A DNA stretch of 64,000 nt from Novipirellula aureliae (GCF_007860185.1 NZ_SJPY01000009.1:26316-90315); one strand, 5' to 3'. Positions 54,332 to 64,000 are shown, counted from the stretch's first letter. The notes: generated from the letters alone by a model not told the origin. Translations and numbers: made by a program.

Positions 54332-55624
54332 CTAGGCTTTGGTTACGTTTTGGGTACGTTCTAACTTCGCGGTCACGTTTCGTGTGTCGATGACAAGTTG
54401 TGACCAATCGACGAGTTGTTGATGGTCAACATTGGCGTGAGCGGTCGAGATGATCGCCGCATCGAAACCGGCTACGGTAGCCTGGTCCCATGCAACACTT
54501 TTTTTCCCAGCCCAATGGCCATGTTCGCGGCTCGGTCGAATCACTGGGACGTACGGGTCGTAATAAGCCACGTCAGCACCGGCAGCCTTTAACGCATCCA
54601 TCAAAACATAAGTTGGTGATTCGCGGTCATCGTCCACGTTGGCTTTGTAAGCAAGACCGACAAGCAGGATTTTGCTACCGTTGATCGGCTTCTTCACTCC
54701 ATTGAGTGCATCACCTGTTTTTCGCACAACGTGCTGGGGCATCGACGTATTGATCTCGCCCGCCAATTCGATAAACCGCGTCGCTTGGCCAAACTCACGT
54801 GCCTTCCAGGTCAAATAGAACGGGTCGATTGGAATGCAATGACCACCGAGACCAGGGCCAGGATAAAACGCCATGTAGCCGAACGGTTTCGTTTTGGCCG
54901 CTTCGATGACTTCCCAGACGTCAATTCCCATCGCGTCGTAAACGACCTTCAGTTCATTGACGAGCGCAATGTTAACGCTTCGAAAGATATTCTCGAGGAG
55001 CTTGGTCGCTTCCGCCGCCCGACAACTACTGACAGGCACAATTTTCTTGATCGCCCTGCCGTACCACTCTTGCGCTTTTTCGCTGCAAGCCGGCGTGAGC
55101 CCGCCAACCACTTTGGGGATAATCGCCACTTGGCTATCGGGGTTACCGGGATCTTCACGCTCAGGAGAAAACGCCAGATGAAAATCCTTGCCCGCCTTCA
55201 TGCCCGATCCGCTTTCGAGAACCGCTCGTAAGTCTTCGTCCGTCGTCCCGGGATAGGTGGTTGATTCCAGAACGACCAAGGTACCTGTTTTTAGGTACGG
55301 CGCGATCGCTTTACCAGTCTCTAGAATGTAAGAAATATCGGGTTCGCGGTTCTTGCCTAGTGGGCTTGGCACACAGATCAGGACCGCGCCACACTCGGCA
55401 ACACGGGAAAAATCGGTTGAAGCTGACAAACGACCCGCCGAGACCTGCTCCTCAATGGACTCCGCCGTGATGTGATGGATATACGACTTACCCGCGTTGA
55501 TTGCGTCCGTTTTCGCAGGATCGATGTCTAAGCCTAGGACATCCGTTCCGCAGCGAGCGAATTGAAGTCCAAGGGGTAAACCAACGTAGCCAAGGCCAAC
55601 GATGCCAAGCAGCGATTGTGTCAT
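54332..55624 (-). CDS. nucleotide-sugar dehydrogenase (WbpA/UDP-GlcNAc 6-dehydrogenase type)
   Basis: The NAD fold is GIVGLGYVGLPLG at residues 7-19. The catalytic region reads PGPGLGGHCIPIDPFYL, with the active Cys, and Lys is in AKTKPFGYMAF. ESTTYPGTT and EREDPGN are typical of the UDP-GlcNAc/ManNAc branch. It oxidises the C6 alcohol of a UDP-sugar to the uronate for a capsule or O-antigen. It stands near the glycosyltransferase operon on the same strand. The length of 430 fits the family. Confidence 0.92.
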   Translation of the reverse strand: MTQSLLGIVGLGYVGLPLGLQFARCGTDVLGLDIDPAKTDAINAGKSYIHHITAESIEEQVSAGRLSASTDFSRVAECGAVLICVPSPLGKNREPDISYILETGKAIAPYLKTGTLVVLESTTYPGTTDEDLRAVLESGSGMKAGKDFHLAFSPEREDPGNPDSQVAIIPKVVGGLTPACSEKAQEWYGRAIKKIVPVSSCRAAEATKLLENIFRSVNIALVNELKVVYDAMGIDVWEVIEAAKTKPFGYMAFYPGPGLGGHCIPIDPFYLTWKAREFGQATRFIELAGEINTSMPQHVVRKTGDALNGVKKPINGSKILLVGLAYKANVDDDRESPTYVLMDALKAAGADVAYYDPYVPVIRPSREHGHWAGKKSVAWDQATVAGFDAAIISTAHANVDHQQLVDWSQLVIDTRNVTAKLERTQNVTKA

Positions 55625-55908
55625 GAGAAAGCCAAACCGGACGATAGGATGAAGAGGAATATGCAGGATAGCGATTGAAGGGTAGTCTGATTTCCACTCG
55701 CTTCCATTGCAACACGACGAAGTTCGATCGGTGGCGAATCAATGAGCCACGAAAACGAAGCTAACGATTCTGCTGATTAACCGGATATGGTTTCAGGCGA
55801 ACTCGTTCAATCGCACGCCCTGTCAGACGGCGTGATGCCAAATGCAGAGCGCGTGGGGGGGACCCACGCGATGAAGCTAACCAACAAACCGATGCAGCAT
55901 CGATAAAC

Positions 55909-57408
55909 CTATTGGAACGTTGGATCGTTGTCTCGTCCGTAGACCGCTAACACCGTTTCGAACGTTTCCGATTTGATCTGATAGTCGGGTTGCGAATCGG
56001 TGTGCCGATTGCAATGGTCAACCAACACTCGGTAAAGGAAGCGAAATAGATGCCGTGGGACGCGCAGCGATTGAAACGCTGCCAGCATTCGTTGGTAGCT
56101 CAAGTCGTCTTCAAAAAGGTCTTTGGGCTCCGGCGACTTGCCTTCTTGCGAACAGGCAATCATACGGGATCGTGCCACATCGTAGAGCGCCTCTCCCGTC
56201 CACTGAAACGCCGGAATGACATTCTGTTTGTCCAAACGCGCACGCTCATGAAACTCTCTCGTTTCCCGTTCCACTTCTCGATGTAGCTCCTGCGGCAGCA
56301 TCATCTTGAAACCCATGCCGGGATGTTTGAGTAGTTTGTTATCCAACAGAGGCCAAACGAACTTTTGCATCCGCTCAGGTTTGCCGCCCGTCATATGCGG
56401 CTCATCCACTCGGTCCATCAAAACGATGATCCCGGTGTAGCCAAGATGGTTCAAGATGCCTTGAAATTTGTTAAGCAATTCGTATCGGTCGTCCGTCCGA
56501 TCGAATCGCGGCAATGGTTGACTCGCTAACTCTCCGGGTGGGATCGCTTCAAGTAATTTCCGTACGGAGTTGGTTTCACGTTTACCAACTCGCATATGCT
56601 TATGAATCCCTAACGCGGCGGTTTGGCATTTGAACATGCGGATCAAGTGCGGAGCCCAACCGATGAGAAGCAAGATCGGTAGTAGCCAAAGCGTTGCTAG
56701 TGAACGGGTGGCCCCTTCGGCGACCGGCCGGGTAAACATCCACAAGACAAAAATCACGCTTAACAGCGACCAAGCAATCGCGCCATAAAACGGAATCTTG
56801 GTCTGCCAGTTCGTGTATTGCAAATGCTTACGTAGCGAGTCCCAGCGATCTTGAAAAGTCGAATCGGTCGATTGATCGTAACAGGCGGCGAGTAAAAGTA
56901 GGTCCCGCGACGATGTGCGATCGAGCGTACGGATCGAGGCGTCGTCAAGCGTTTGTTTCTTGGAATCCGAGTTTCCCTTCAAAATCCGGTCAACCAAATC
57001 GGTCACGCCAATGCACAAGATGGAGTCGACATGATCCCACAATCGCCATGCATCGAGCACTTTTTCCGGTTTCTTGGCGACTCGCCGACTCAGCCGTCCA
57101 CTAAAATGATCTAGGAACGGATTGAAGTCATCGTAGCGAATGACAAATACCCGTTTGCCTGGATTCTCGTCGTTGTACCTGGTGAGATGACGATCGATTT
57201 GCAAACGCATCGCGGTTTTACCGGAGCCTTTCGGACCAAAAATGATTGAGGTCGATGGTTCCGTTGGATCGCCGTAGACTTTATCCCAAATCGGATGATA
57301 GGCATTGCGAATACAATGCTCTTTGAAGACCTGGTCGGTCTGAGCATCCTCTTCGGCAAACGGGTTGCGAACGATGCCGTGATGTTCGAGAAAAGATTGA
57401 ATATTCAT
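55909..57408 (-). CDS. P-loop NTPase with central membrane helices
   Basis: Walker A is FGPKGSGKTAM near residue 60, and a Walker B-like IIVLMDRVDEPHM lies near 335. Between them are two hydrophobic segments (AIAWSLLSVIFVLWMFTR and SLATLWLLPILLLIGWAPHL), so the ATPase is probably anchored in the membrane like KAP-type NTPases. The N-terminal part has EDAQTDQVFKEH. I cannot name its partner. The tandem hairpin array lies just upstream of its start, in what should be its promoter region. Confidence 0.8.
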   Translation of the reverse strand: MNIQSFLEHHGIVRNPFAEEDAQTDQVFKEHCIRNAYHPIWDKVYGDPTEPSTSIIFGPKGSGKTAMRLQIDRHLTRYNDENPGKRVFVIRYDDFNPFLDHFSGRLSRRVAKKPEKVLDAWRLWDHVDSILCIGVTDLVDRILKGNSDSKKQTLDDASIRTLDRTSSRDLLLLAACYDQSTDSTFQDRWDSLRKHLQYTNWQTKIPFYGAIAWSLLSVIFVLWMFTRPVAEGATRSLATLWLLPILLLIGWAPHLIRMFKCQTAALGIHKHMRVGKRETNSVRKLLEAIPPGELASQPLPRFDRTDDRYELLNKFQGILNHLGYTGIIVLMDRVDEPHMTGGKPERMQKFVWPLLDNKLLKHPGMGFKMMLPQELHREVERETREFHERARLDKQNVIPAFQWTGEALYDVARSRMIACSQEGKSPEPKDLFEDDLSYQRMLAAFQSLRVPRHLFRFLYRVLVDHCNRHTDSQPDYQIKSETFETVLAVYGRDNDPTFQ

Positions 57409-57454
57409 GCTGATTTCGTTGATGGAGTCGTCGTGTCTCTCCGAGCCACAAAAT

Positions 57455-57747
57455 ATCGCGTCTCGGAGAGACGCGGCTACTGAGCATATCGCGTCTCGGC
57501 GAGACGCGGCTACTGAACTATCGCGTCTCGGCGAGACGCGGCTACTGAACTATCGCGTCTCGGCGAGACGCGGCTACTGAACTATCGCGTCTCGGAGAGA
57601 CGCGGCTACTGAGCATATCGCGTCTCGGCGAGACGCGGCTACTGAGCATATCGCGTCTCGGCGAGACGCGGCTACTGAGCATATCGCGTCTCGGTGAGAC
57701 GCGGATAGTGAGCATATCGCGTCTCGGCGAGACGCGGCTACTGAACA
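57455..57747. repeat. tandem hairpin array, nine units of 32-33 bp
   Basis: Each unit is ATCGCGTCTCGGCGAGACGC followed by GGCTACTGAGCAT or a near variant. Inside each, CGCGTCTC and GAGACGCG form an 8-bp stem with a three-base loop, so the array can fold as nine small hairpins on either strand. Units differ mainly in the loop (GGC, GGA, GGT) and the end (GAGCAT or GAACT). There are no unique spacers, so it is not a CRISPR. It fills the gap between the NTPase gene and ispG. Confidence 0.9.
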
Positions 57748-57801
57748 TTTTGCCAGATGAAAGCAAAATACAGTAGGGGGGCGTTGCCGAAGAGCCTTTA
57801 C

Positions 57802-58938
57802 CTACCTCTTTGCCTCAATGATGGCGTCTAGTTCCTGTTGCAACTTCGGCAGAATTTCATCGTATCCAAACGCACCGAGTGCCTCGGTACCGCGTTTCAG
57901 ATTCACTTTGGTCGGACCGCACCACAAACCAAGATCCGCGTCGTCCGTTTCTCCAGGGCCGTTGACCCGGCATCCCATCACGGCAATCGTGATCGCGTAA
58001 TCCTTTGCATACTCGGTCATCTCTTTGACATTGGCAGCCAGATCGATGAACGCTTCGTTCTCCACTCGCGAGCAACTTGGGCAACTGATGATATTCAGTT
58101 TCGTGTCATCAAACACGACCACCGAGCGAACACGTCCCGCATAAATATCTTCGATGATCGATTTGCCAGCAGCAATCTCTTCGGGTTTTCGATCATTGGG
58201 AAGAGTCAGTGAAACGCGGACGGTATCGCCAATACCTTTGCCAATCAATTGCTCGAACGCGATTCGCGTTTTGACGATTCCATCGGGCGGCATCCCGGCT
58301 TCGGTGACGCCGAGGTGTAGAGGAACATCGGGCCGCCGCTGAGCAAATCGTTTGTTGACTTCGATCACGTGACGCGGATCGCTGTCTTTCAGTGAAACGA
58401 CGTAGCGATCAAAGCCAAGCGAGTCGACAAACTCACAATGCTCCAGTGCGCTTTCGAGCATTGGCGTGATCGAATCACTGGGGTCGTATTTCTCTTTTTT
58501 CTCTGGATCGACGCTTCCACAGTTCACTCCGATGCGAATCGCACAATCATGCTCCTTCGCTTGGTTGATAATGAAGCCGACCTTTTCTTGCCATGATTTG
58601 TCGCGTTGATGATGATACAAATGCCCTGGGTTGTAACGTATTTTATCGACAAACGGTGCCACAAGCTGGGCTAGGCGAAAATTTTCCTGCAGATCAACGG
58701 CTAGGTTGGCCGTGGTTTGTTTGCGAATTTCAGCAAGAGCGGCAGCATCTTTTTCACTGTCAACTGCAATGCGGACCACCCCAGCACCACGAACGCGAAG
58801 GGCTTCTGATTGAGCAACCGTGGCGTCAATATCTTGCGTCTTTGTGGCTGTCATACTTTGTACAGCTATTGGGTGCCTGGAACCAATGTGTACACTTCCA
58901 ATGCGAACGGGACGCGTTTCGTTTCTCTCGATAGTCAT
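57802..58938 (-). CDS. ispG: 4-hydroxy-3-methylbut-2-enyl-diphosphate synthase
   Basis: The product has the TIM-barrel text [20 protein letters not shown] and [10 protein letters not shown], and the Fe-S cluster Cys pattern SCPSCSR plus GCRVNGPGE near the end. [20 protein letters not shown] is also typical. It reduces the cyclic diphosphate in the MEP pathway of isoprenoid synthesis. I start it at MTIERNE (58938) and not at 59052, because the extra 38 residues are not conserved in kind. No other MEP gene is adjacent. Confidence 0.96.
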   Translation of the reverse strand: MTIERNETRPVRIGSVHIGSRHPIAVQSMTATKTQDIDATVAQSEALRVRGAGVVRIAVDSEKDAAALAEIRKQTTANLAVDLQENFRLAQLVAPFVDKIRYNPGHLYHHQRDKSWQEKVGFIINQAKEHDCAIRIGVNCGSVDPEKKEKYDPSDSITPMLESALEHCEFVDSLGFDRYVVSLKDSDPRHVIEVNKRFAQRRPDVPLHLGVTEAGMPPDGIVKTRIAFEQLIGKGIGDTVRVSLTLPNDRKPEEIAAGKSIIEDIYAGRVRSVVVFDDTKLNIISCPSCSRVENEAFIDLAANVKEMTEYAKDYAITIAVMGCRVNGPGETDDADLGLWCGPTKVNLKRGTEALGAFGYDEILPKLQQELDAIIEAKR

Positions 58939-59128
58939 GAATGCCAATATTTTGCGTGCGTGGCGGGTTGTGTATGTTTTTAACGATTTAGACAGTGTGG
59001 CGTTTTGACTCAGCACTTCTTTTGGGTCTGAATTCGATGGCATGCGCTTCACCGACGAACTTTAATCACTGCTTCGCTAGTCGAGCGGCTTTCTTTGTCA
59101 TTTGCCCCATGGCATTTTAAGTCGCTCG

Positions 59129-60100
59129 CTAGCCTTCATTGACAGCTTCGCTTTCTTCAAACTCTCCCAACGGTGTGCCACATCGGTAGCAGTAGCGTGC
59201 TTCATCAGGGTGATCGGACGTTTCACAGGTTTGGCAGATTCGCCGCGATTTCAGCCCGTTTACTTTGGCCCCAACAATTTCCGCACTGACAAACCCCGTG
59301 GGCACGATGATCAAACTGTAACCAAGCAGTATCAAGGCAGCGGATATAAACTTACCGATTACGGTCCTAGGCACAACATCTCCGTAGCCAACGGTTGTCA
59401 TCGTCACGGTGGCCCAGTACATCGCCTGAGGAATCGACGTAAACTGCGTATCTGGTGTGACGCCGGTATCCGGGTCAACATTAAACGTCAACGTCTCGAC
59501 GTGGTACATCAGCGATCCGCTAATGGTGACGGCAACCAAAATCACGGCCAAAAAAACCACGATTTTGTTTCTTGCCCTCCAGATCGCTGTCGACAATTCG
59601 TCCGCCTCGTTCATCATCCGCCACAGCTTCATGACTCGGAAAACTCGAAGCAAACGGATGCTCCGGAGCGTCATCAGCGATCGCGACGAGTTGCCAATGA
59701 CAATTTCCAAGTAGCCAGGGACGACGCTTAGCAGATCGATAACCCCCCAAAAACTAAAGGCGTATCGCAGTGGGTGCCGCGAACAGATGAGTCGGAGCAC
59801 GTACTCGATCGAAAACAAGACGGTCAACCCCCACTCGGCATAATAGATCGCCGGTTGTTGATTCCGCTTAAATCCTTCAACGGTTTCGAGAGAAACGAAA
59901 AAGATGCTCGCCAGGATCGCGACGAGCAAACCGATGTCGAACCATCGTCCCGCGGGGGTTTCCGCTTCGAAAATGACGTCATACATCTGCTGCCGCCACG
60001 GCGACGAGAGCGGTCTTTGGCTCATTCGCCGCCTTGCGGTTTTCACCCCATGCGTCGACGACATTTGGTTGGAACTGACCATCAAGTTAAAATCTGGCAA
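59129..60100 (-). CDS. voltage-gated-type potassium channel with C-terminal zinc ribbon
   Basis: Six membrane helices are visible; S4 has the Arg ladder TLRSIRLLRVFRVMKLWRMM, and the selectivity filter is TTVGYGD (235-241). After S6 the tail carries C289-x2-C292 and C304-x2-C307, a zinc-ribbon pattern. The subunit should form a tetrameric K+ channel in the inner membrane, gated by voltage or by the tail. It has no obvious operon partner. The next gene on the same strand begins eight bases after the stop of the TPR gene upstream. Confidence 0.9.
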   Translation of the reverse strand: MPDFNLMVSSNQMSSTHGVKTARRRMSQRPLSSPWRQQMYDVIFEAETPAGRWFDIGLLVAILASIFFVSLETVEGFKRNQQPAIYYAEWGLTVLFSIEYVLRLICSRHPLRYAFSFWGVIDLLSVVPGYLEIVIGNSSRSLMTLRSIRLLRVFRVMKLWRMMNEADELSTAIWRARNKIVVFLAVILVAVTISGSLMYHVETLTFNVDPDTGVTPDTQFTSIPQAMYWATVTMTTVGYGDVVPRTVIGKFISAALILLGYSLIIVPTGFVSAEIVGAKVNGLKSRRICQTCETSDHPDEARYCYRCGTPLGEFEESEAVNEG

Positions 60101-60107
60101 CTCGGCA

Positions 60108-61949
60108 TCAGGTGTCGATCAGGTCTTCCGGTGCCAAAATTGGGACCTCGTTCTCTTTGACCTCTTGAACTTCACGCCAAGGTTTGTTTTCCTGATAGCT
60201 TTTCACCTCGTCTTTCAATTGGTCGAGTTGTTCGTCATCGTCTTCATCCGCCATTTCGACGGCTTTGCTACTCCATTCGATCGCTTTTTCGAAGTCACCC
60301 GTTTCGGCGTATCCGGCCGCCAACGTGCTGAGAATGTGTGCCTGTTTGTACTCGGTCAATTCGCAGGCACGCAGTCCCAATTCGACCGCTCGCTTCCCAT
60401 CACGAATCTCATCGGTTGGCGAGGTTGCTAAGACCCATGCCAAATTGTTTAGGATTCCTGCCAAATCAACATTGCTTTCATCCGCAAGTTCCATAGCACG
60501 TTCGTAGTCCGCAATCGCTTCTTTATGGTCGCCAACGCTTAGCAACGCATCGGCTCGCGAACGGTAGATTGCGGCGTTATTTGGATCACGATCGAGGACG
60601 CCTGTGAGCGTTTCGATTGCTTTACGAGGCCGATCGTCTCGGAGGTACAGATTGGCAAGTTGCAATTGTCGCTCGATACTGGCAGGATCGCGGGCGGCAA
60701 GCAACTTCATATCATTGATCGCATCGGCAAGCCGGCCTTCCTCCACCGCGATTAAACAGCGAACAAAGACGGTTTGATCCGCCTCGGCGATCTGCGGTGC
60801 AATTCGAATCGCCGCACGAAGGTCTTGTTTGGCCCCTTTCACGTCGCCGCGTGACAATGCGATTCCAGCTCGTTGTAACAGCGAAACAGGATCTTTGGGC
60901 TGCATCGCCAACGCTTTGTTAAGATCCGCAAGCGCTTCGTCCTCTTTTCCCTGCATCCGGTACAAAATCGCGCGGATACGATACATGCCTTCGCTCGGCT
61001 TCGCTTCCAAAGATTTGCTTACGAGCGCCAATGCATCGTCCATCCGTTCGCGGTCGATCAATTCGTTCACGGCGGCTTGAGCGATCAACTGGTTCCCCGG
61101 TTGTTCGATTAGAATTTGCTCGAGGTCGGCGATCGCTCCGTCGACATCATCTTTCTGCATTCGAAGCGCCGCCCGCGCTTGCAATGCTTCAATGTTGGTC
61201 GCATCCGCTTCGATGGCAGAATCGAGATCCTCCAGTTTCTTGTCGTCCGATTCTTGCGTCAGGGCACGTAGCAAATAGGCTCCACTTTGCTGTTCCGGTT
61301 CGTCACCAAGCAGCTCAATCGCCTTGGTCGTCGCCTCGGTAACACGACCGCGGTCGCCGTCGAGCACTAGGTTCAGACGAGCAATCAACAAATGACCCTC
61401 GACCAACGTCGGATCATTTTCAACCGCTTTTTCCAACACTTTCAACGCTTCGTCGCGCAATTCGAGTTGCCGTCGCCCGCGGACTCGCGTCATCACGGCA
61501 GCCAATTGTTGGCTTCGCTGCAACAACACACTACCGAGAATCTTCTTGGCAAATGCCGTGTTCTCTTGGTTGAGTCCTTTGGCGAGAGCCGATTCGAGCA
61601 ACATCGAAACCGCTTCGAGTTGCTGAGGCGTTTCGGCATCAATGCGTGCCAAAACCGCTTCGTCAAAATCTGCCTGGCCCGGATCGGGCGTGAAGGTTGG
61701 CGACGGTTGGGTCGTATCGACCGTGCCTGATTCCGTTGTGCCGCTCTCGCTGGTCTGCTGATCGTCAGCGTTCATTTCGGTATCCGAATCGACGACCGTT
61801 GTCGATTCTTCCGCGGGATGGGCTTTCGCTACCATGTTCTCAAAGGAAAGCACAAAGCTAAAAACCGCCAAAGAGACACAGAGATTTTTAATAAACGCAG
61901 CATTCGCTGCTCGCAAAATACGGCTTCGATCCATCAGTTGTTTATTCAT
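60108..61949 (-). CDS. secreted or envelope TPR-repeat protein
   Basis: The N-terminus has a signal-like helix (FIKNLCVSLAVFSFVLSFEN) and then an acidic linker rich in Ser, Thr and Glu. From about residue 120 to the end are about twelve tetratricopeptide-like repeats, for example EALADLNKALAMQPKDPVSL and EAIADYERAMELADESN. TPR arrays hold protein complexes, here probably in the periplasm. I start it at 61949 because the longer frame to 62003 opens with GTG and adds charged residues before the signal. Confidence 0.87.
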   Translation of the reverse strand: MNKQLMDRSRILRAANAAFIKNLCVSLAVFSFVLSFENMVAKAHPAEESTTVVDSDTEMNADDQQTSESGTTESGTVDTTQPSPTFTPDPGQADFDEAVLARIDAETPQQLEAVSMLLESALAKGLNQENTAFAKKILGSVLLQRSQQLAAVMTRVRGRRQLELRDEALKVLEKAVENDPTLVEGHLLIARLNLVLDGDRGRVTEATTKAIELLGDEPEQQSGAYLLRALTQESDDKKLEDLDSAIEADATNIEALQARAALRMQKDDVDGAIADLEQILIEQPGNQLIAQAAVNELIDRERMDDALALVSKSLEAKPSEGMYRIRAILYRMQGKEDEALADLNKALAMQPKDPVSLLQRAGIALSRGDVKGAKQDLRAAIRIAPQIAEADQTVFVRCLIAVEEGRLADAINDMKLLAARDPASIERQLQLANLYLRDDRPRKAIETLTGVLDRDPNNAAIYRSRADALLSVGDHKEAIADYERAMELADESNVDLAGILNNLAWVLATSPTDEIRDGKRAVELGLRACELTEYKQAHILSTLAAGYAETGDFEKAIEWSSKAVEMADEDDDEQLDQLKDEVKSYQENKPWREVQEVKENEVPILAPEDLIDT

Positions 61950-62247
61950 CTTTTCTAGCTCGTCACAAAGAGAGGCAAACGTTTTACGTCGGTGTCGTAT
62001 CACGTTGGCATTATGACGTTAAGCAAGCGTTTCGCGAAGTCGACGAAGCCCAATCGACGCCGAAAAGATCAAATTAGTGCAAAAACCCATGCGAAACCCA
62101 GAGTGGATGGTCGATTCCAAGCTCCCGACTGGAAACCAGCGTGGTCGCTGCAGGCTGGGGCAATTCGCTTGCTTTCGAAACGACGCAGACCCGGTAGCCA
62201 CAGCTTACGCGGATTTTGAAAAAGAGAATCTCTCGGTTTCGAAAAAC

Positions 62248-62718
62248 CTACGTTGCACTCACTCTTTCGAGGCGTAGAGATTGATTTTCAAGGCGGAGTC
62301 GCTCATTTTCCGCTTGCAACGTGTTGTATTCCTCAAGCATTGTCGTGAAGTCCGCCGCCACTTGAGGCCAAAAATCGCGTTTTCGAAACTGAATCGCAGT
62401 CACTTTTTCACCCTGAATGACCGATTTTATCGCCGATCGCAGTCGATACATTGGCCCGACAAAGCGGATACTCAAGGAAAGCGTGTCGCGGATAAAAACA
62501 GGCAGCAAGACGAACATGATGAGCATGATCGGGGCTTGGGCCTTGACCGCCGACATTACCGCTTCCTCAAAGGGTTGCTCGACGACGTTTACAAAAACTC
62601 GCACCGAAATGCTGACACCGATCAAACAGACAGCAAACAGAGCCCAATGGGCCATGACCCGACCAATAATCGTCCATTGAACTTGAGGGTCAACGAGTAT
62701 TCGAGTTCTTTTGTTCAT
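62248..62718 (-). CDS. membrane protein with HAMP-like segment and coiled coil
   Basis: Two hydrophobic segments (AHWALFAVCLIGVSISVRVF, and APIMLIMFVLLPVFI) flank a short outer loop. Then comes RFVGPMYRLRSAIKSVIQGE, which looks like a HAMP start, and a coiled coil at the end (YNTLQAENERLRLENQSLRL). This is the front half of a chemoreceptor- or kinase-type sensor, without a signalling output domain. The role is therefore unclear. Confidence 0.75.
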   Translation of the reverse strand: MNKRTRILVDPQVQWTIIGRVMAHWALFAVCLIGVSISVRVFVNVVEQPFEEAVMSAVKAQAPIMLIMFVLLPVFIRDTLSLSIRFVGPMYRLRSAIKSVIQGEKVTAIQFRKRDFWPQVAADFTTMLEEYNTLQAENERLRLENQSLRLERVSAT

Positions 62719-63024
62719 CGGTTTATTGTTTCATGGGATAAGTGTTTTTGGCCAAGCCTGTTTGATTTGTATTTCACGCCAAGTGAACACTAGGTCATCA
62801 ACTCTCAACTTTCTGATCTCTACGCTGCAAACTGCCAATGAAAGTGTGATTTTTCTAATCTATCGGTTGGAAGAGCCGCCGTAATCGTTAAGACCAACAC
62901 CAGATAGAGCAAAACCGGGGCTCGAAAACGATCGATGGACGATCGTTCCTAGCGAAAGAACCGATTGAATCAATCAGGTCGATGATCATCCGGTCGTTTC
63001 GTATTCACCCAAATATTGCTTCTC
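62719..63024. other. divergent intergenic stretch, no gene
   Basis: This gap of about 300 bases separates two divergent genes and should hold both promoters. I see no hairpin or repeat that stands out and no supported small gene. Confidence 0.5.
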
Positions 63025-63780
63025 ATGAATCGAAAAGTTCAATCATTCGCTATCGTGGCTACGGCGATCGTTTGTTGCGGCGGACAGGTCGGTGCCCAAC
63101 AAGTCGGTGCCCAAGGAGTCGATACCCAACAAACGGTACGGTTCGCGGCCTACTCAAAGATCCAGCAATGGGGTCGGTGGTGTGGTTGGGGATGGGGCGA
63201 TGGGTATCATGCGTGCCAGGACTCGTCCTGTCGCCCGCTTGCCGATTTGCCACCAAAATCGTTCTCTGAGAAATTTCGGCCGTCGCAAGCTTACGCTCCT
63301 CAACCGATGTATCATCCAGCGGCATCGACCAGGTTCCAACCGACAATGCCGGCTGGCCATCCAATACCGCCATTGATGATGTCGAGCCAGTCGAACAGCG
63401 ATATCGGTGTGTTCGGACCACCTTTAGTGCCACCTCAGCGTGACTTCGAGAGCAGGCCCTCGGAGCAAAATACGAAGACAGATTCCTACGAATCGAAGGA
63501 AGAAGAGGCTTCAAAGAACCGAAAATCCACCGGTGCTGAGTCCGACGCGGATGATTTGTCTGAACCTCTTAGAAATCTCGATCGGTTGGACGCTCGCACA
63601 AACCGATCGGTGGAGCAAAGTTTGGCGGCAGCCCGACTGCCGCAGCCCAGCAAGCCATCCAACAAGCAGCCAGATAGTGAGCTGCAAAGTTCTCGCCCGA
63701 TGCCCAAGCGACTCCCTGCTGCAACGCCAAAATCGCTTCGTTCGGCTCGACTGCCACGACCTCAGATACCCGCGTTTTAG
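63025..63780 (+). CDS. secreted Pro/Ser/Gln-rich hypothetical protein
   Basis: The start ATG 63025 is followed by a clear signal peptide (MNRKVQSFAIVATAIVCCGG and QVGAQ). The next 50 residues hold Trp and Cys pairs (WGRWCGWGWGDGYHACQDSS), a likely disulfide or surface module. The rest is low-complexity, rich in Pro, Ser, Gln and Lys, so largely disordered. I do not recognise a family. It could be a small envelope protein. Confidence 0.7.
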   Translation: MNRKVQSFAIVATAIVCCGGQVGAQQVGAQGVDTQQTVRFAAYSKIQQWGRWCGWGWGDGYHACQDSSCRPLADLPPKSFSEKFRPSQAYAPQPMYHPAASTRFQPTMPAGHPIPPLMMSSQSNSDIGVFGPPLVPPQRDFESRPSEQNTKTDSYESKEEEASKNRKSTGAESDADDLSEPLRNLDRLDARTNRSVEQSLAAARLPQPSKPSNKQPDSELQSSRPMPKRLPAATPKSLRSARLPRPQIPAF

Positions 63781-63889
63781 CAGCTAACCTAGAAGGTTTT
63801 AGCAGCTGGCCTGATGACTGGCCTGATGAATCGAGCAGGCTATTTGGGATCCGTTGCTGATACCGTGTTGCTGATTACGCGAGCGAACC

Positions 63890-64000
63890 CTACTCACCCA
63901 TTTCCCGTTGCAGCCAGGCTCTGGCATAGGCCCAGTTTCGCTTGGTCGTTCGTGGGGAAACGTCGAGCACCTTCGCCGTTTCTTCGATCGTGAGACCGGT
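63890..64000 (-). CDS. ECF-type sigma factor, C-terminal end (partial)
   Basis: The minus-strand frame entering from the right edge reads [20 protein letters not shown], then [15 protein letters not shown] and a TAG. This is sigma region 4 of the planctomycete ECF group, where the helix-turn-helix with SPRT touches the -35 box. The start lies outside the window, so the complete length and partners cannot be told. Confidence 0.85.
   Translation of the reverse strand, partial: TGLTIEETAKVLDVSPRTTKRNWAYARAWLQREMGE

Noticed and set aside
57455-57747. CRISPR array
   Set aside because: Units follow one another without unique spacers and the repeat itself is the whole period; no cas gene is near.

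Overview
The window looks like chromosome of a planctomycete of the Rhodopirellula/Pirellulaceae type. Signs seen directly are a DUF1559 protein with a type II secretion-like N-terminal helix, a BlaI/BlaR1 (M56) pair, a Ser/Thr kinase with a C-terminal membrane anchor, many TPR proteins, two small overlapping genes of a planctomycete-only kind, and the C-terminus of a planctomycete-style RNA polymerase sigma factor at the right edge. Assignment rests on gene content only; no rRNA or tRNA gene was seen.

Layout. (1) 1-7400: a worn, gene-poor region with an IS1380 remnant, a frameshifted integrase-like transposase, a decayed S24/LexA-like peptidase, a dual-specificity phosphatase, an ASCH-TPR protein and a SAM methyltransferase. 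(2) 7416-25407: a defence island. A divergent XRE regulator faces about 17.5 kb of same-strand genes: type III-like restriction subunit, DUF262/DUF1524 protein, DNA methyltransferase, SIR2, HerA, a small ORF, an ABC-three-component trio and a RelE-UvrD fusion. Most neighbours share stop/start codons, so this is probably one transcription unit or a few coupled ones. (3) 25436-34187: small accessory genes, then a module of MerR-like and ParB-like regulators, a degenerate SF2 helicase-like protein and a reverse transcriptase with a C-terminal RNase H-like domain that lacks catalytic residues. The helicase-like and RT genes overlap by 8 bp. A near-identical palindrome core lies both between the divergent merR/parB genes and in front of the helicase-like gene. 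This module is my best candidate for an undescribed system. (4) 34272-36643: IS66 and methyltransferase remnants around a complete IS1380-family element. (5) 36980-64000: mostly core genome: ArnT-like glycosyltransferases with LptF/LptG, BlaI/BlaR1, a DUF1559 protein, a 105-bp MITE with the same termini as the IS, PlsC-like acyltransferase, protein kinase, a TIGR04282-type transferase, a ThiO-like oxidase, an hpt/glycosyltransferase operon, UDP-sugar dehydrogenase, a predicted membrane P-loop NTPase, a tandem hairpin array, ispG, a voltage-gated-type ion channel and TPR proteins.

How the genes work together. The island layers modification-dependent or modification-guided cleavage (restriction subunit, methyltransferase, DUF262), NAD depletion (SIR2-HerA) and a nuclease-type ABC-3C system. 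The RT module carries its own regulators and a terminator-like hairpin in front of the helicase-RT pair, which suggests separate control. The core right half is about envelope building, signalling and isoprenoid synthesis.
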